64,000 nucleotides of DNA from Aeromicrobium sp. Leaf245. Lineage in GTDB: Bacteria; Actinomycetota; Actinomycetes; Propionibacteriales; Nocardioidaceae. Location of the stretch: assembly GCF_942548115.1 (NCBI RefSeq), contig NZ_OW824151.1:1798001-1862000 (forward strand), read 5' to 3'. The notes below the pieces were generated by a model. It worked only from the letters and a program-made list of their open reading frames with translations, made no database searches and was not told where the DNA came from. Shown here in pieces: positions 26,529 through 35,276 of this stretch (positions are counted from its first letter, which is position 1; every line of letters begins with the position of its first letter). Made by a program: the position numbers and the translations under genes.

Positions 26529-27830
26529 ATGAACGCGTTGGATCGTCGGACCCTCCTGCTCGGATCGGCGGGGCTCCTGGTCGCGTCGTGCTCCTCCGGG
26601 GGCTCCTCGCCCGGCACGGAGGCGACGAAGGGCCCGAAGATCCACCGCCCGAACGCCGGGAACGCGGTCACCCAGGACGACGTCGCCGCGCTGCGCGACC
26701 AGCTGAACACCGCCTTCGGCACGGGCGACGTCGAGAAGCTCCTGCAGGTGATCAAGGGGGACGACTACTCCCTCGACGACGTGCGTGCGCGCTGGAGCCG
26801 GCGCTTCGAGAACTTCGGCCGGCTCGGCTTCATCGACGGCGAGTGGTACGTGGGCGTGCCGGGCGGGCGCACCCGCAACGGTGCCGGCGGCATCGTCGAG
26901 TACGACGGCGACCTCGTCTTCGCCCACCAGGTCCGCGGCGCCGACGGCCAGCAGGTGGTCGAGACCTACCGGGCCAGCTTCCGCAAGGCGGACGAGAAGT
27001 CCCCGCTGGAGCTGCTGAGGATCGGCGAGCCGGAGGAGAGCTACGACCCGTCCTTCTGGGACGTCGCCGACATCGACGCGATCGAGACCAAGCACACCTA
27101 CCTCGCCTTCCGCTCGAAGGACGCGGCCACCGCCAAGCGCATCTCCGGCACGATCGAGGCCGGCGCCAAGCGCGCCTTCGACCTGATGCCACGGCCGAAG
27201 GGCGTCGACAAGATCTTCTACGCGCTCACCTGGCCGAAGATCGACGGGAAGCTGTGGGGCGGCGTGGCCGTGGGCGACGCGGACGCCCACGCCTACTACC
27301 ACCCGTTCCTGGACCCCGAGGAGCTCGCCAAGGGCCAGAAGAAGACGACCTCGGCGAAGGGACTGCCCAAGGGCACCGGCCGGGTCGGCATGCACCAGTC
27401 GTCGCTGACCCGCTCCGACTTCGAGGGCGTGGCCTGCCACGAGGCGGTGCACGTGCTGGCGAACCAGTGGATCACGCCCGGCGCCAAGGCCACCTGGGCC
27501 GCCGAGGGGCTGGCCACCTGGGCCGACAACGGGACATCGGGGCTGCTGGGCCGGGACGGAGGCCGGATCCGCGGACACTTCGGCCGGTTCGTCGACATCG
27601 CCGCCAAGGGCGCCGAGGGGTTCTACGACAAGAACCAGGAGGTCCGGTACAACAACTACGTCTGTGCCGCGGCCGTCTTCGCCTACCTCGAGTCCGAGCG
27701 TGGCCGCTCGTCGGTGTTCGACCAGGCCGAGTACTACTACGGCAACCCCGGCCAGGAGGGCTACGAGGGCAAGCTCGACGGGCGCACCCGCGACCTGTTC
27801 GACGACACGAGGAAGTGGCTGAACGCATGA
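26529..27830 (+). CDS. Secreted lipoprotein with HExxH metallopeptidase-like motif
   Basis: 433 residues beginning with a twin-arginine-containing signal (DRRTLLLGSAG) and the lipobox LVASC, so Cys21 would be lipidated. The middle is unrecognised. Near the C-terminus CHEAVHVLANQW gives His304-Glu305-His308, and Glu326 in WAAEGLATW is 18 residues later, the spacing of a gluzincin zinc site. A cell-surface zinc peptidase is therefore plausible, but the family was not recognised. GGGGAGAAG precedes ATG 26529. It overlaps the propeller gene by four bases. Confidence 0.7.
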   Translation: MNALDRRTLLLGSAGLLVASCSSGGSSPGTEATKGPKIHRPNAGNAVTQDDVAALRDQLNTAFGTGDVEKLLQVIKGDDYSLDDVRARWSRRFENFGRLGFIDGEWYVGVPGGRTRNGAGGIVEYDGDLVFAHQVRGADGQQVVETYRASFRKADEKSPLELLRIGEPEESYDPSFWDVADIDAIETKHTYLAFRSKDAATAKRISGTIEAGAKRAFDLMPRPKGVDKIFYALTWPKIDGKLWGGVAVGDADAHAYYHPFLDPEELAKGQKKTTSAKGLPKGTGRVGMHQSSLTRSDFEGVACHEAVHVLANQWITPGAKATWAAEGLATWADNGTSGLLGRDGGRIRGHFGRFVDIAAKGAEGFYDKNQEVRYNNYVCAAAVFAYLESERGRSSVFDQAEYYYGNPGQEGYEGKLDGRTRDLFDDTRKWLNA

Positions 27831-30601
27831 CGAGGCTCGGGGGATCCCGCTGGACCGTCCGACGGACGTGGGTGGGCCTGGCGTGCAGCGCGCTGCTGCT
27901 GGCCGGGTGCACCGGCGGTGAGGACGAGGAGAAGAAGGCCTCGCTCCCGCTGCCCGACAAGCCGCCCGCCGCGGCCGGGCCGGCCACGGGTCCCGCCCTC
28001 GAGGCGAAGGCGCTCTTCGCCGCAGCCGACGACCTCGAGGAGCAGGTCGGCTCGCTCGACACCGCGCTCGTCGAGCGTCGCTCCGGTGCGTTCATCAGCG
28101 GGTCCACCGCGGTCGGCTACTCCGTCGACGACATCTCCGGCTACGACCTGGAGTCCGGCGACCAGCTCTGGACCGCGAAGCTCGACCTCAAGGGCGGCTC
28201 GGTCTGCTTCGTGTCCCAGCCGGACCGGGCCGTGAAGCGGTTCACGGTGGTCTACGGCGACGGCACGTACTGCGCGTCCGTCGCGACCGTCCGCGTGGCC
28301 GACGGCAAGGTCCTCTCGAACATGGCCGAGCAGGACCTGGGGGCGAACTTCGAGGGCGAACCGGCGGGTGGAGCGTTCGAGAACCTCCTCACCGTCGACG
28401 GCAAGGACTACCTCATCGACATGCGCGGGGTCGTGTGGCGCGCGACCGCGAAGGAGCCCGAGCCCATCGCCCGGCTGAAGGACGACTCCTACTTCGACCT
28501 CTTCCCGTCCGCCGACGGGACGCTGCTCGTCGGGTCGCGCCTGAGCGACCCCGAGTGCAACGTCGACGCCTACGAGCTGCCCTCGTTCGAGCCGGTCTGG
28601 ACCACCCCGGGCGCCACCGCCTTCCCGGACCAGGGGGCCGACTGCGTGGTCTCGCTCTCGCCGGGGGACCCGACCTGGGCCATGCAGCAGATCGGCTCGA
28701 CGTACCACATGACCAAGCTCGACCCTGCGAGCGGCGAGCCCCTCGGCAGCGCCGAGGCGCCCACCTCACCGCCGGAGAAGCCGCTGGAGGAGGGCACGTT
28801 CGACCTCGCGAGCGCCGCCAACCAGTTCGACCGCTCCCTCGCCGTCGGGAAGAAGGGCGAGATGATCTTCGCCCAGGCCCGTGGGCTGTCGCGCTACTCC
28901 CTGGAGACGAAGAAGCAGACGTGGGAGCTCGACCTGACGCAGCTGGAGCAGGCGTCCGACGAGCGGTTCCCGCTGCGGACCGTGCTGCCCCAGGGCCTCA
29001 CCGCCGACGGGTACCTCGTGGCGACCGTCAGCAACGACACGACCACCGAGGTCATCGCCGTCGACGCCGCCAAGGGGACCCTCGTCGGCCGGTGGCCCCT
29101 GCCGGAGGAGTACGCGAACGGCTTCCAGGTGGAGCCCGGAGCGACCCTCTACGAGGACGGGCTCGTGCTCACCCGCAACTTCGAGTCCTGGCAGCGGACC
29201 TTCGACGGCGTCGGCGAGCTCGAGGCGCCGGAGGGCGACCTCTTCGACATCGGGGTCTTCACGTTCCCCGAGCCCGGCGAGGAGGTCGCACCGCAGGACC
29301 GTCCCGTGCCCACCGCCGGCCCGATCGACGTCGACGCCGAGCCGCTGGCCTCCATCGAGGCCGACGACCCCGACGCCACGTCGTCCGTCGGCGCCGTCTA
29401 CACCGGCTCCGCGGTCGTCACCTACGTGGGCAACCGCCTGCAGGCCTACGACACGAAGGGCAAGAAGACCTGGAAGGGCACCCTCGGCGACGACCCCGAG
29501 GCCCGGGTGTGCGCGGCGTCCGACCCCGACCGCAAGGCCACCTCGATCCTGCTCTCGTACCGCGAGGGCGACCGCTGCACGGGACTGATGAGGGTCGGCT
29601 CGGGCCAGGGCAAGCAGGTCGAGGTCGACGTGCCGGCGGCCAAGAAGTCCGTCGGGCGGATCGTCACCCACGACGGCACCGACTTCGTGATCGCCGAGGA
29701 CGACACGATCAACCGCGTCGACGGCGACCGGCTCGTGGAGGTCGCCGACCTCGGGCTCACGCCGTACTACTGGCAGCGCACCCCGGAGGACCCGTCGCTC
29801 GTCGTCGTCTCCGCGAAGGACGCCAAGGGTGGTGACTGGACCGTGCAGGCCTTCCGGGCCCCGACGTTCGAGAAGGTCTGGTCCGCCAAGGCGTCCGCCC
29901 TGTTCGGCAAGAAGCCCGACGCCGACAACACCGTCTCCCCGTTCAGCGGGAACGGACTCTGGGTCGGCGTGACGTTCGGCACCTACACGGGCCCGGAGTC
30001 GAAGCTGTCGGACTCCCTCGTGAAGCTCGACCCGGCCACGGGCAAGGTCGTCGCCAAGACCGGCACGAAGGAGCGGGCGTACGGCGAGCCCGACCTCACG
30101 AAGCTCGACCTGACGAGCGCCGTCGTGGGTGGCTACGCCTCGGTCGGCTTCGAGGACGGGTCGGTGGTGATGACGCAGAACGGCGGCATCGTCCGGTACT
30201 CCCTCGAGGACGAGGAGATGCTCTGGACCGTCGACACCTCCTCGATCGAGACCTCGATGGAGAAGGCACGCCGCGGCACCTACCTGTCCGAGGACCTGCA
30301 GCTCACCGACGGCGGACGCTCGGTGCTCGTCACGTTGTCGAACGAGGTGAGCACCGAGCTCATGACGATCGACGCGAGGAGCGGGAAGATCACCGGTCGG
30401 TGGAAGCTCGGGGCCGACGCCCGCAACGGGCTGCAGGTCTCGCCCGACGTGACCCCGTGGAAGGGCGGCGTGGCCCTCACCCGCAACGACTACTCGTGGT
30501 CGTCGACGTACGGACCGGACGCCCCGAACGACCCGCCGAAGGGACCGGTGCTCGACGTGGGCCTGTTCGCCCTCGACAAGCCCGCCGCCCCCAAGGACTG
30601 A
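27827..30601 (+). CDS. Lipoprotein with two tandem PQQ-like beta-propeller domains
   Basis: 924-residue surface lipoprotein. The signal ends in LLAGC, with Cys28 as lipidation site. An acidic/Pro-Ala linker leads into repeated beta-blade sequences of the PQQ/quinoprotein-like kind (YDLESGDQLW, YDTKGKKTW, RYSLEDEEMLW). The protein is an internal duplication: segments from about residue 96 recur about 435 residues later, for example TTTEVIAVDAAKGTLVGRW near 405 and VSTELMTIDARSGKITGRW near 841. It is translationally coupled to the metallopeptidase-like lipoprotein, suggesting a shared complex or a substrate/inhibitor relation. No enzymatic residues were identified. Confidence 0.75.
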   Translation: MTRLGGSRWTVRRTWVGLACSALLLAGCTGGEDEEKKASLPLPDKPPAAAGPATGPALEAKALFAAADDLEEQVGSLDTALVERRSGAFISGSTAVGYSVDDISGYDLESGDQLWTAKLDLKGGSVCFVSQPDRAVKRFTVVYGDGTYCASVATVRVADGKVLSNMAEQDLGANFEGEPAGGAFENLLTVDGKDYLIDMRGVVWRATAKEPEPIARLKDDSYFDLFPSADGTLLVGSRLSDPECNVDAYELPSFEPVWTTPGATAFPDQGADCVVSLSPGDPTWAMQQIGSTYHMTKLDPASGEPLGSAEAPTSPPEKPLEEGTFDLASAANQFDRSLAVGKKGEMIFAQARGLSRYSLETKKQTWELDLTQLEQASDERFPLRTVLPQGLTADGYLVATVSNDTTTEVIAVDAAKGTLVGRWPLPEEYANGFQVEPGATLYEDGLVLTRNFESWQRTFDGVGELEAPEGDLFDIGVFTFPEPGEEVAPQDRPVPTAGPIDVDAEPLASIEADDPDATSSVGAVYTGSAVVTYVGNRLQAYDTKGKKTWKGTLGDDPEARVCAASDPDRKATSILLSYREGDRCTGLMRVGSGQGKQVEVDVPAAKKSVGRIVTHDGTDFVIAEDDTINRVDGDRLVEVADLGLTPYYWQRTPEDPSLVVVSAKDAKGGDWTVQAFRAPTFEKVWSAKASALFGKKPDADNTVSPFSGNGLWVGVTFGTYTGPESKLSDSLVKLDPATGKVVAKTGTKERAYGEPDLTKLDLTSAVVGGYASVGFEDGSVVMTQNGGIVRYSLEDEEMLWTVDTSSIETSMEKARRGTYLSEDLQLTDGGRSVLVTLSNEVSTELMTIDARSGKITGRWKLGADARNGLQVSPDVTPWKGGVALTRNDYSWSSTYGPDAPNDPPKGPVLDVGLFALDKPAAPKD

Positions 30602-30605
30602 TCGT

Positions 30606-30631
30606 GCCCGGGCCGCCTCGGCGGCCCGGGC
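30606..30631 (+). terminator. Terminator of the lipoprotein operon
   Basis: GCCCGGGCCGCC (30606-30617) and its perfect complement (30620-30631) form a 12-bp GC-only stem five bases after the propeller gene. No T-run follows. Confidence 0.8.
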
Positions 30632-30669
30632 GGCCCGCGTGCCTCGGCCGATGCGTCGGGAGGGTCACG

Positions 30670-30675
30670 TAGGCT
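30670..30675 (+). promoter_or_regulatory. Probable dnaE promoter -10
   Basis: TAGGCT lies 65 bases before the dnaE start, between the upstream terminator and the ribosome site GGAGG (30725-30729). Confidence 0.5.
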
Positions 30676-30740
30676 GAGGTCCTTCCCCTCCTCCGCCCCT
30701 CGGGGCCGTCCGTCCGCCATGTCTGGAGGCGCATCACCCG

Positions 30741-33700
30741 ATGCCGAGCGACTCGTCCTTCGTGCACCTGCACAACCACACGGAGTACTCGATGCTCGAC
30801 GGTCACGCGTTGCTCGACGGCATGTTCGAGCGCACCGCGTCGCTCGGGATGCCGGCCATCGCGATGACGGACCACGGCAACGTGCACGGCGCCTACGACT
30901 TCTGGTCCAAGGCCCGGTCGCACGGCGTCAAGCCGATCATCGGGCTCGAGGCCTACCTGACGCCGGGCACCCACCGCAGCGAGCGGCGCAAGGTCAAGTG
31001 GGGCCGTGGTGTCAGCGGTGACGAGGAGGAGGGCGGCAAGGACGTCGCCGGTGGTGGCGCCTACACGCACATGACCATGCTCGCCTCCACCACGGAGGGC
31101 ATGCACAACCTGTTCCGGCTGTCGTCGCTGTCCAGCCTGGAGGGCTACTACTACAAGCCGCGCGCCGATCGCGACCTCCTGCAGCGCTACGGCACGGGGC
31201 TCATCGCCACCACGGGGTGTCCGTCGGGCGAGGTGCAGACGCGGCTCCGCCTCGGTCAGTACGACGAGGCGGTCCAGGCCGCTGCCGACTTCCAGGACAT
31301 CTTCGGCAAGGGCAACTTCTTCCTCGAGCTGATGGACCACGGCATCCCCATCGAGAAGGAGGTCCGCGACGACCTCCTGCGGCTGGGCAAGCAGCTGGGC
31401 CTGCCGCCCGTCGCGACCAACGACTGCCACTACACGCACCCCGAGGACGCCGCCGCGCACGACGCGCTGATCTGCGTCGCGTCGGGCAAGTCCGTCGCCG
31501 ATCCCAAGCGGCTCAAGTTCGACGGCGGCGGCTACTACGTGAAGTCCGCGGCCGAGATGCGCGAGCTGTGGGAGGACCGCTTCGACATGAAGGAGGCGTG
31601 CGACAACACGCTCCTCATCGCCGAGCGCTGCGACGTGGAGTTCACCGAGTCCAACGGCGGCTACATGGCCCGGGCCGACGTGCCGGCGGGCGAGACCGAG
31701 GAGAGCTGGTTCGTCCAGGAGGTCTGGCGCGGCATCGAGGCCCGCTACCCGGGCGACGCCCTCACCCAAGCCGTGCGCGACCGGGTCGAGATGGAGCTCG
31801 AGGTCATCAAGACCAAGGGGTACTGCGGCTACTACCTCGTGGTCGCCGACTTCATCAACTGGTCGAAGGACAACGGCATCCGCGTCGGTCCCGGCCGTGG
31901 CTCGGGCGCCGGCTCGATCGCCGCGTACGCGCTGCGCATCACCGACCTCTGCCCCCTCACGCACGGCCTCATCTTCGAGCGGTTCCTCAACCCCGAGCGT
32001 CCGTCGATGCCCGACTTCGACATCGACTTCGACGAGCGTCGTCGCAGCGAGGTCATCCGCTACGTCAGCGACAAGTACGGCAACGACCGCGTGGCCTACA
32101 TCGCCACCTTCGGCCGGCTCAAGGCCAAGGCCGCCATCAAGGACGCCAACCGCGTGCTCGACTACCCGTTCAACATGGGCGAGCGGATCACCAAGGCGCT
32201 GCCGGCCGACATCATGGGCAAGGGCGTGCCCCTCAAGCAGCTGTTCGACCCCCAGCACAAGCGCTACAACGACGGCAAGGAGTTCCGCGACCTCCACGAG
32301 AGCGACGCCGAGGTCCGCAAGATCTACGACACGGCGCTCGGGCTCGAGGGCCAGATCCGCAACTGGGGCGTGCACGCCGCCGGCGTGATCATGAGCAGCG
32401 AGCCGCTCATCGACATCGTGCCGATCATGCGGCGCGAGCAGGACGGCGCGATCATCACGCAGTTCGACTACCCGATGTGCGAGGCGCTCGGGCTGGTCAA
32501 GATGGACTTCCTGGGGCTGCGCAACCTCACCGTCCTCGACGACGCGCTCATCAACATCAGGGCCAACCGCGGCGAGGAGGTCGTGCTCGAGGACCTGACC
32601 TTCGACGACCCGGCCACCTACGACCTGCTGTCGCGGGGCGACACGCTCGGCGTGTTCCAGCTCGACGGTGGTCCCATGCGTGCCCTGCTGCGCAGCATGC
32701 GTCCGGACAAGTTCGAGGACATCTCGGCCGTGGGCGCGCTCTACCGTCCCGGCCCGATGGGTGCGGACTCGCACAACAAGTACGCCCGGCGCAAGAACGG
32801 TCGCGAGAGCATCGAGCCCATCCACCCCGAGCTGGAGGAGCCGCTCAAGGACGTCCTGGGGGAGACCTACGGCCTCATCGTCTACCAGGAGCAGGTGATG
32901 GAGATCGCCCAGGTGCTGGCGGGCTTCAGCCTCGGCCAGGCCGACAACCTGCGGCGTGCCATGGGCAAGAAGAAGAAGGAGGAGCTCGACAAGCAGTACG
33001 CCGGGTTCCAGGCCGGCATGCTCGAGCGGGGCTACTCCCAGCCGGCCATCACGGCGCTGTGGGAGATCCTGCTGCCCTTCTCCGACTACGCCTTCAACAA
33101 GGCGCACTCGGCCGCCTACGGCGTCATCTCCTACTGGACGGCCTACCTCAAGGCCAACTACCCGGCCGAGTACATGGCGGCGCTGCTCACCAGCACCCGC
33201 GGCGACAAGGACAAGTCGGCCATCTACCTCGCCGAGTGCCGACGGCTCGGCATCCAGGTCCTGCCGCCCGACGTCAACGACTCGGTCTCCAACTTCGCCT
33301 CCGTCGGGGAGGACATCCGATTCGGGCTCGGCGCGATCCGCAACGTCGGCGAGAACGTGGTGGCCGGGATCGTGGCCGGTCGCGAGGAGAACGGCCCCTA
33401 CACCGACTTCACCGACTTCCTCGACAAGGTCCCCACCCACGTGTGCAACAAGCGCGTGCTCGACTCGCTCATCAAGGCCGGCGCCTTCGACTCCCTCGGC
33501 CACCGGCGGCGGGCGTTGACGACCATCGCCGAGGACGCCGTCGACCAGTACATCGACCTCAAGCGCAACGCCGCCATCGGCCAGGACTCCCTGTTCGGGG
33601 GCATGGACGACGCGTTCACCGGCGTCACGGTCGCGGTCCCGCAGATGCCTGAGTGGGAGAAGACCCAGCTGCTCGCGTTCGAGCGCGACATGCTGGGTCT

Positions 33701-34295
33701 GTACGTCTCCGACCACCCGCTCGCCGGTCTGGAGCACGTGCTCAAGGCCAGCAGCGACTGCTCGATCGGCGACCTCATCGCCGACGCCGAACGACCCGAC
33801 GGCACCACCGTGCGCGTGTGCGGTCTCATCACGGCCGTGCAGCGCCGGCTCAGCAAGAAGGGCGACACGTGGGCCCTCGTGACCGTCGAGGACCTCGACG
33901 GCAGCGTCGACGTGATGGTCTTCCCCGGCGCCTACAACCTCGCTGCGCCGGTGCTGGTGCCCGACACCGTCGTGGTCGTCAAGGGTCGCCTGCGCCGCAA
34001 GGACGACAGCATCGAGCTGAACGCGCTCGAGGTGACGTTGCCGGCCATGGGCTCGGGCGGACAGTCCGACGCCCCCGTGGTCGTCACCCTGCCGGTGGCG
34101 CGGTGCACGAGCGACACGATCGGCAGGTTCAAGCAGGTGCTCGGCAACCACCCGGGCATGACCGAGGTGCACCTGCGCCTCGTCGGCACCGGCACCACCA
34201 AGGTCATGCGGCTCGACGACGGGCTGCGGGTCAAGCCGTCCTCGTCGCTCATCGCCGACCTCAAGGAGCTCCTGGGGCCACATTGTCTGGGGTGA
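30741..34295 (+). CDS. dnaE: DNA polymerase III alpha subunit DnaE
   Basis: Replicative polymerase of 1184 residues. The N-terminal PHP domain starts with HLHNHTEYSMLDG, and MTDHGN keeps the metal-binding residues. The polymerase core has GRGSGAGS and the catalytic PDFDIDFD, and MDFLGLRNL follows. Toward the C-terminus come a helix-hairpin-helix region, QDSLFGGM as a likely clamp-binding motif, and an OB domain. Length and motifs match the DnaE1 housekeeping type. ATG 30741 has GGAGG eleven bases upstream. Its stop overlaps the next start. Confidence 0.97.
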   Translation: MPSDSSFVHLHNHTEYSMLDGHALLDGMFERTASLGMPAIAMTDHGNVHGAYDFWSKARSHGVKPIIGLEAYLTPGTHRSERRKVKWGRGVSGDEEEGGKDVAGGGAYTHMTMLASTTEGMHNLFRLSSLSSLEGYYYKPRADRDLLQRYGTGLIATTGCPSGEVQTRLRLGQYDEAVQAAADFQDIFGKGNFFLELMDHGIPIEKEVRDDLLRLGKQLGLPPVATNDCHYTHPEDAAAHDALICVASGKSVADPKRLKFDGGGYYVKSAAEMRELWEDRFDMKEACDNTLLIAERCDVEFTESNGGYMARADVPAGETEESWFVQEVWRGIEARYPGDALTQAVRDRVEMELEVIKTKGYCGYYLVVADFINWSKDNGIRVGPGRGSGAGSIAAYALRITDLCPLTHGLIFERFLNPERPSMPDFDIDFDERRRSEVIRYVSDKYGNDRVAYIATFGRLKAKAAIKDANRVLDYPFNMGERITKALPADIMGKGVPLKQLFDPQHKRYNDGKEFRDLHESDAEVRKIYDTALGLEGQIRNWGVHAAGVIMSSEPLIDIVPIMRREQDGAIITQFDYPMCEALGLVKMDFLGLRNLTVLDDALINIRANRGEEVVLEDLTFDDPATYDLLSRGDTLGVFQLDGGPMRALLRSMRPDKFEDISAVGALYRPGPMGADSHNKYARRKNGRESIEPIHPELEEPLKDVLGETYGLIVYQEQVMEIAQVLAGFSLGQADNLRRAMGKKKKEELDKQYAGFQAGMLERGYSQPAITALWEILLPFSDYAFNKAHSAAYGVISYWTAYLKANYPAEYMAALLTSTRGDKDKSAIYLAECRRLGIQVLPPDVNDSVSNFASVGEDIRFGLGAIRNVGENVVAGIVAGREENGPYTDFTDFLDKVPTHVCNKRVLDSLIKAGAFDSLGHRRRALTTIAEDAVDQYIDLKRNAAIGQDSLFGGMDDAFTGVTVAVPQMPEWEKTQLLAFERDMLGLYVSDHPLAGLEHVLKASSDCSIGDLIADAERPDGTTVRVCGLITAVQRRLSKKGDTWALVTVEDLDGSVDVMVFPGAYNLAAPVLVPDTVVVVKGRLRRKDDSIELNALEVTLPAMGSGGQSDAPVVVTLPVARCTSDTIGRFKQVLGNHPGMTEVHLRLVGTGTTKVMRLDDGLRVKPSSSLIADLKELLGPHCLG

Positions 34296-34822
34296 GCGGG
34301 GGCCACGGTGCCCGCGGCGCGATCGGGCGAGCCGTGCTGGCGGTCCTCGTCCTGCTCCTGGTCTCGGTCGGCGCGGGTGCGCTGTGGATCGGGCTCTCCC
34401 GTCCGCCGGAGTGGCTCGTCACCGAGCAGGGGATCGTCCTCACCGAGGAGGCCTCCGGCCTGCAGGTCGGCGTCGAGCTGCTGTTCGTGGCGATCGGGGC
34501 CGCACTGAGCCTGGTGTGGGCGGTCGTGGTGGGCTTCGTGCTGCGTCGCCTCGGCTGGGTCCTGGCACCGATCGTCGTCGCCGGCACCCTCCTGGCGTCG
34601 GTCGTCACGTGGCGCGTGGGTCTCTGGCTGGGACCGGGCGACCCGGCGGCGACGACGGACCCGCAGATCGGCGACCTCATCCCGGCTCAGCCGGCGGTCG
34701 ACGCCCTCGCCTCGTTCCTCGTGTGGCCGATCGCCGGTCTGCTCGGCCTGCTGCTCATCACGTGGGCCACCGGGCGTCGTTCCCGCGTCAGCGTGCCAGC
34801 GGACCCAGCGTCGCTGCGGTGA
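34292..34822 (+). CDS. Four-helix membrane protein of unknown function
   Basis: 176 residues with hydrophobic segments at about 12-32, 50-75, 85-105 and 145-165, and a short soluble loop containing PPEWLVTEQGIVLTEEASG. It somewhat resembles DUF2567-type actinobacterial membrane proteins, but this was not confirmed. GTG 34292 overlaps the dnaE stop (GTGA), so it is probably translated by coupling. Its last 35 bases overlap the end of the opposite-strand ybaK. Confidence 0.65.
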   Translation: MSGGHGARGAIGRAVLAVLVLLLVSVGAGALWIGLSRPPEWLVTEQGIVLTEEASGLQVGVELLFVAIGAALSLVWAVVVGFVLRRLGWVLAPIVVAGTLLASVVTWRVGLWLGPGDPAATTDPQIGDLIPAQPAVDALASFLVWPIAGLLGLLLITWATGRRSRVSVPADPASLR

Positions 34823-35276
34823 GCCGCACCAGGTCCGTCGGTGCCAGCTCGACCTCGAGCCCCCGTCGGCCCGCGGACACGTGCACGGTGTCCCAGTCCA
34901 GCACCGACGCGTCGATCGCCGTGCGGAGCCGACGTCGTTGGCCGAGCGGGGAGATGCCGCCCAGCACGTAGCCGGTGGCCTTCTCGGCGCGCTGCGGGTC
35001 GGCCATCTGGGCGCGCTTGTGCCCGAGGGCCGCCGCCAGGGCCTTGAGGTCGAGCTGGGCGGTCACGGGCACGACGCCCACGGCCAGCTCGCCGTCGACG
35101 TCCGCCAGGAGGGTCTTGAAGATCCGCGCCGGCTCCACGCCGAGGGCCTCGGCGGCCTCGAGCCCGTACGAGGTGGCACGCGGATCGTGCTCGTAGCGGT
35201 GCACGCGGTGCTCCACGCCGGCACGTCGCACGGCGGCCAGGGCCGGCGTGGCCTCAGGCTTCGTCGGTCTCACCAC
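34788..35276 (-). CDS. ybaK: Cys-tRNA(Pro)/Cys-tRNA(Cys) deacylase YbaK
   Basis: 162-residue YbaK, which hydrolyses Cys-tRNA-Pro made by prolyl-tRNA synthetase. ALGVEPARIFKTLLADVDG holds the conserved Lys, and YVLGGISPLGQRRRLRTAID is the GGISPLG signature. GTG 35276 is preceded by GAGGAG. The in-frame GTG 35273 is also possible, and the open frame further upstream is spurious. It overlaps the end of the benE-like gene by 23 bases, so the two are probably one transcript. It converges with and overlaps the dnaE-linked membrane gene. Confidence 0.92.
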   Translation of the reverse strand: MVRPTKPEATPALAAVRRAGVEHRVHRYEHDPRATSYGLEAAEALGVEPARIFKTLLADVDGELAVGVVPVTAQLDLKALAAALGHKRAQMADPQRAEKATGYVLGGISPLGQRRRLRTAIDASVLDWDTVHVSAGRRGLEVELAPTDLVRLTAATLGPLAR

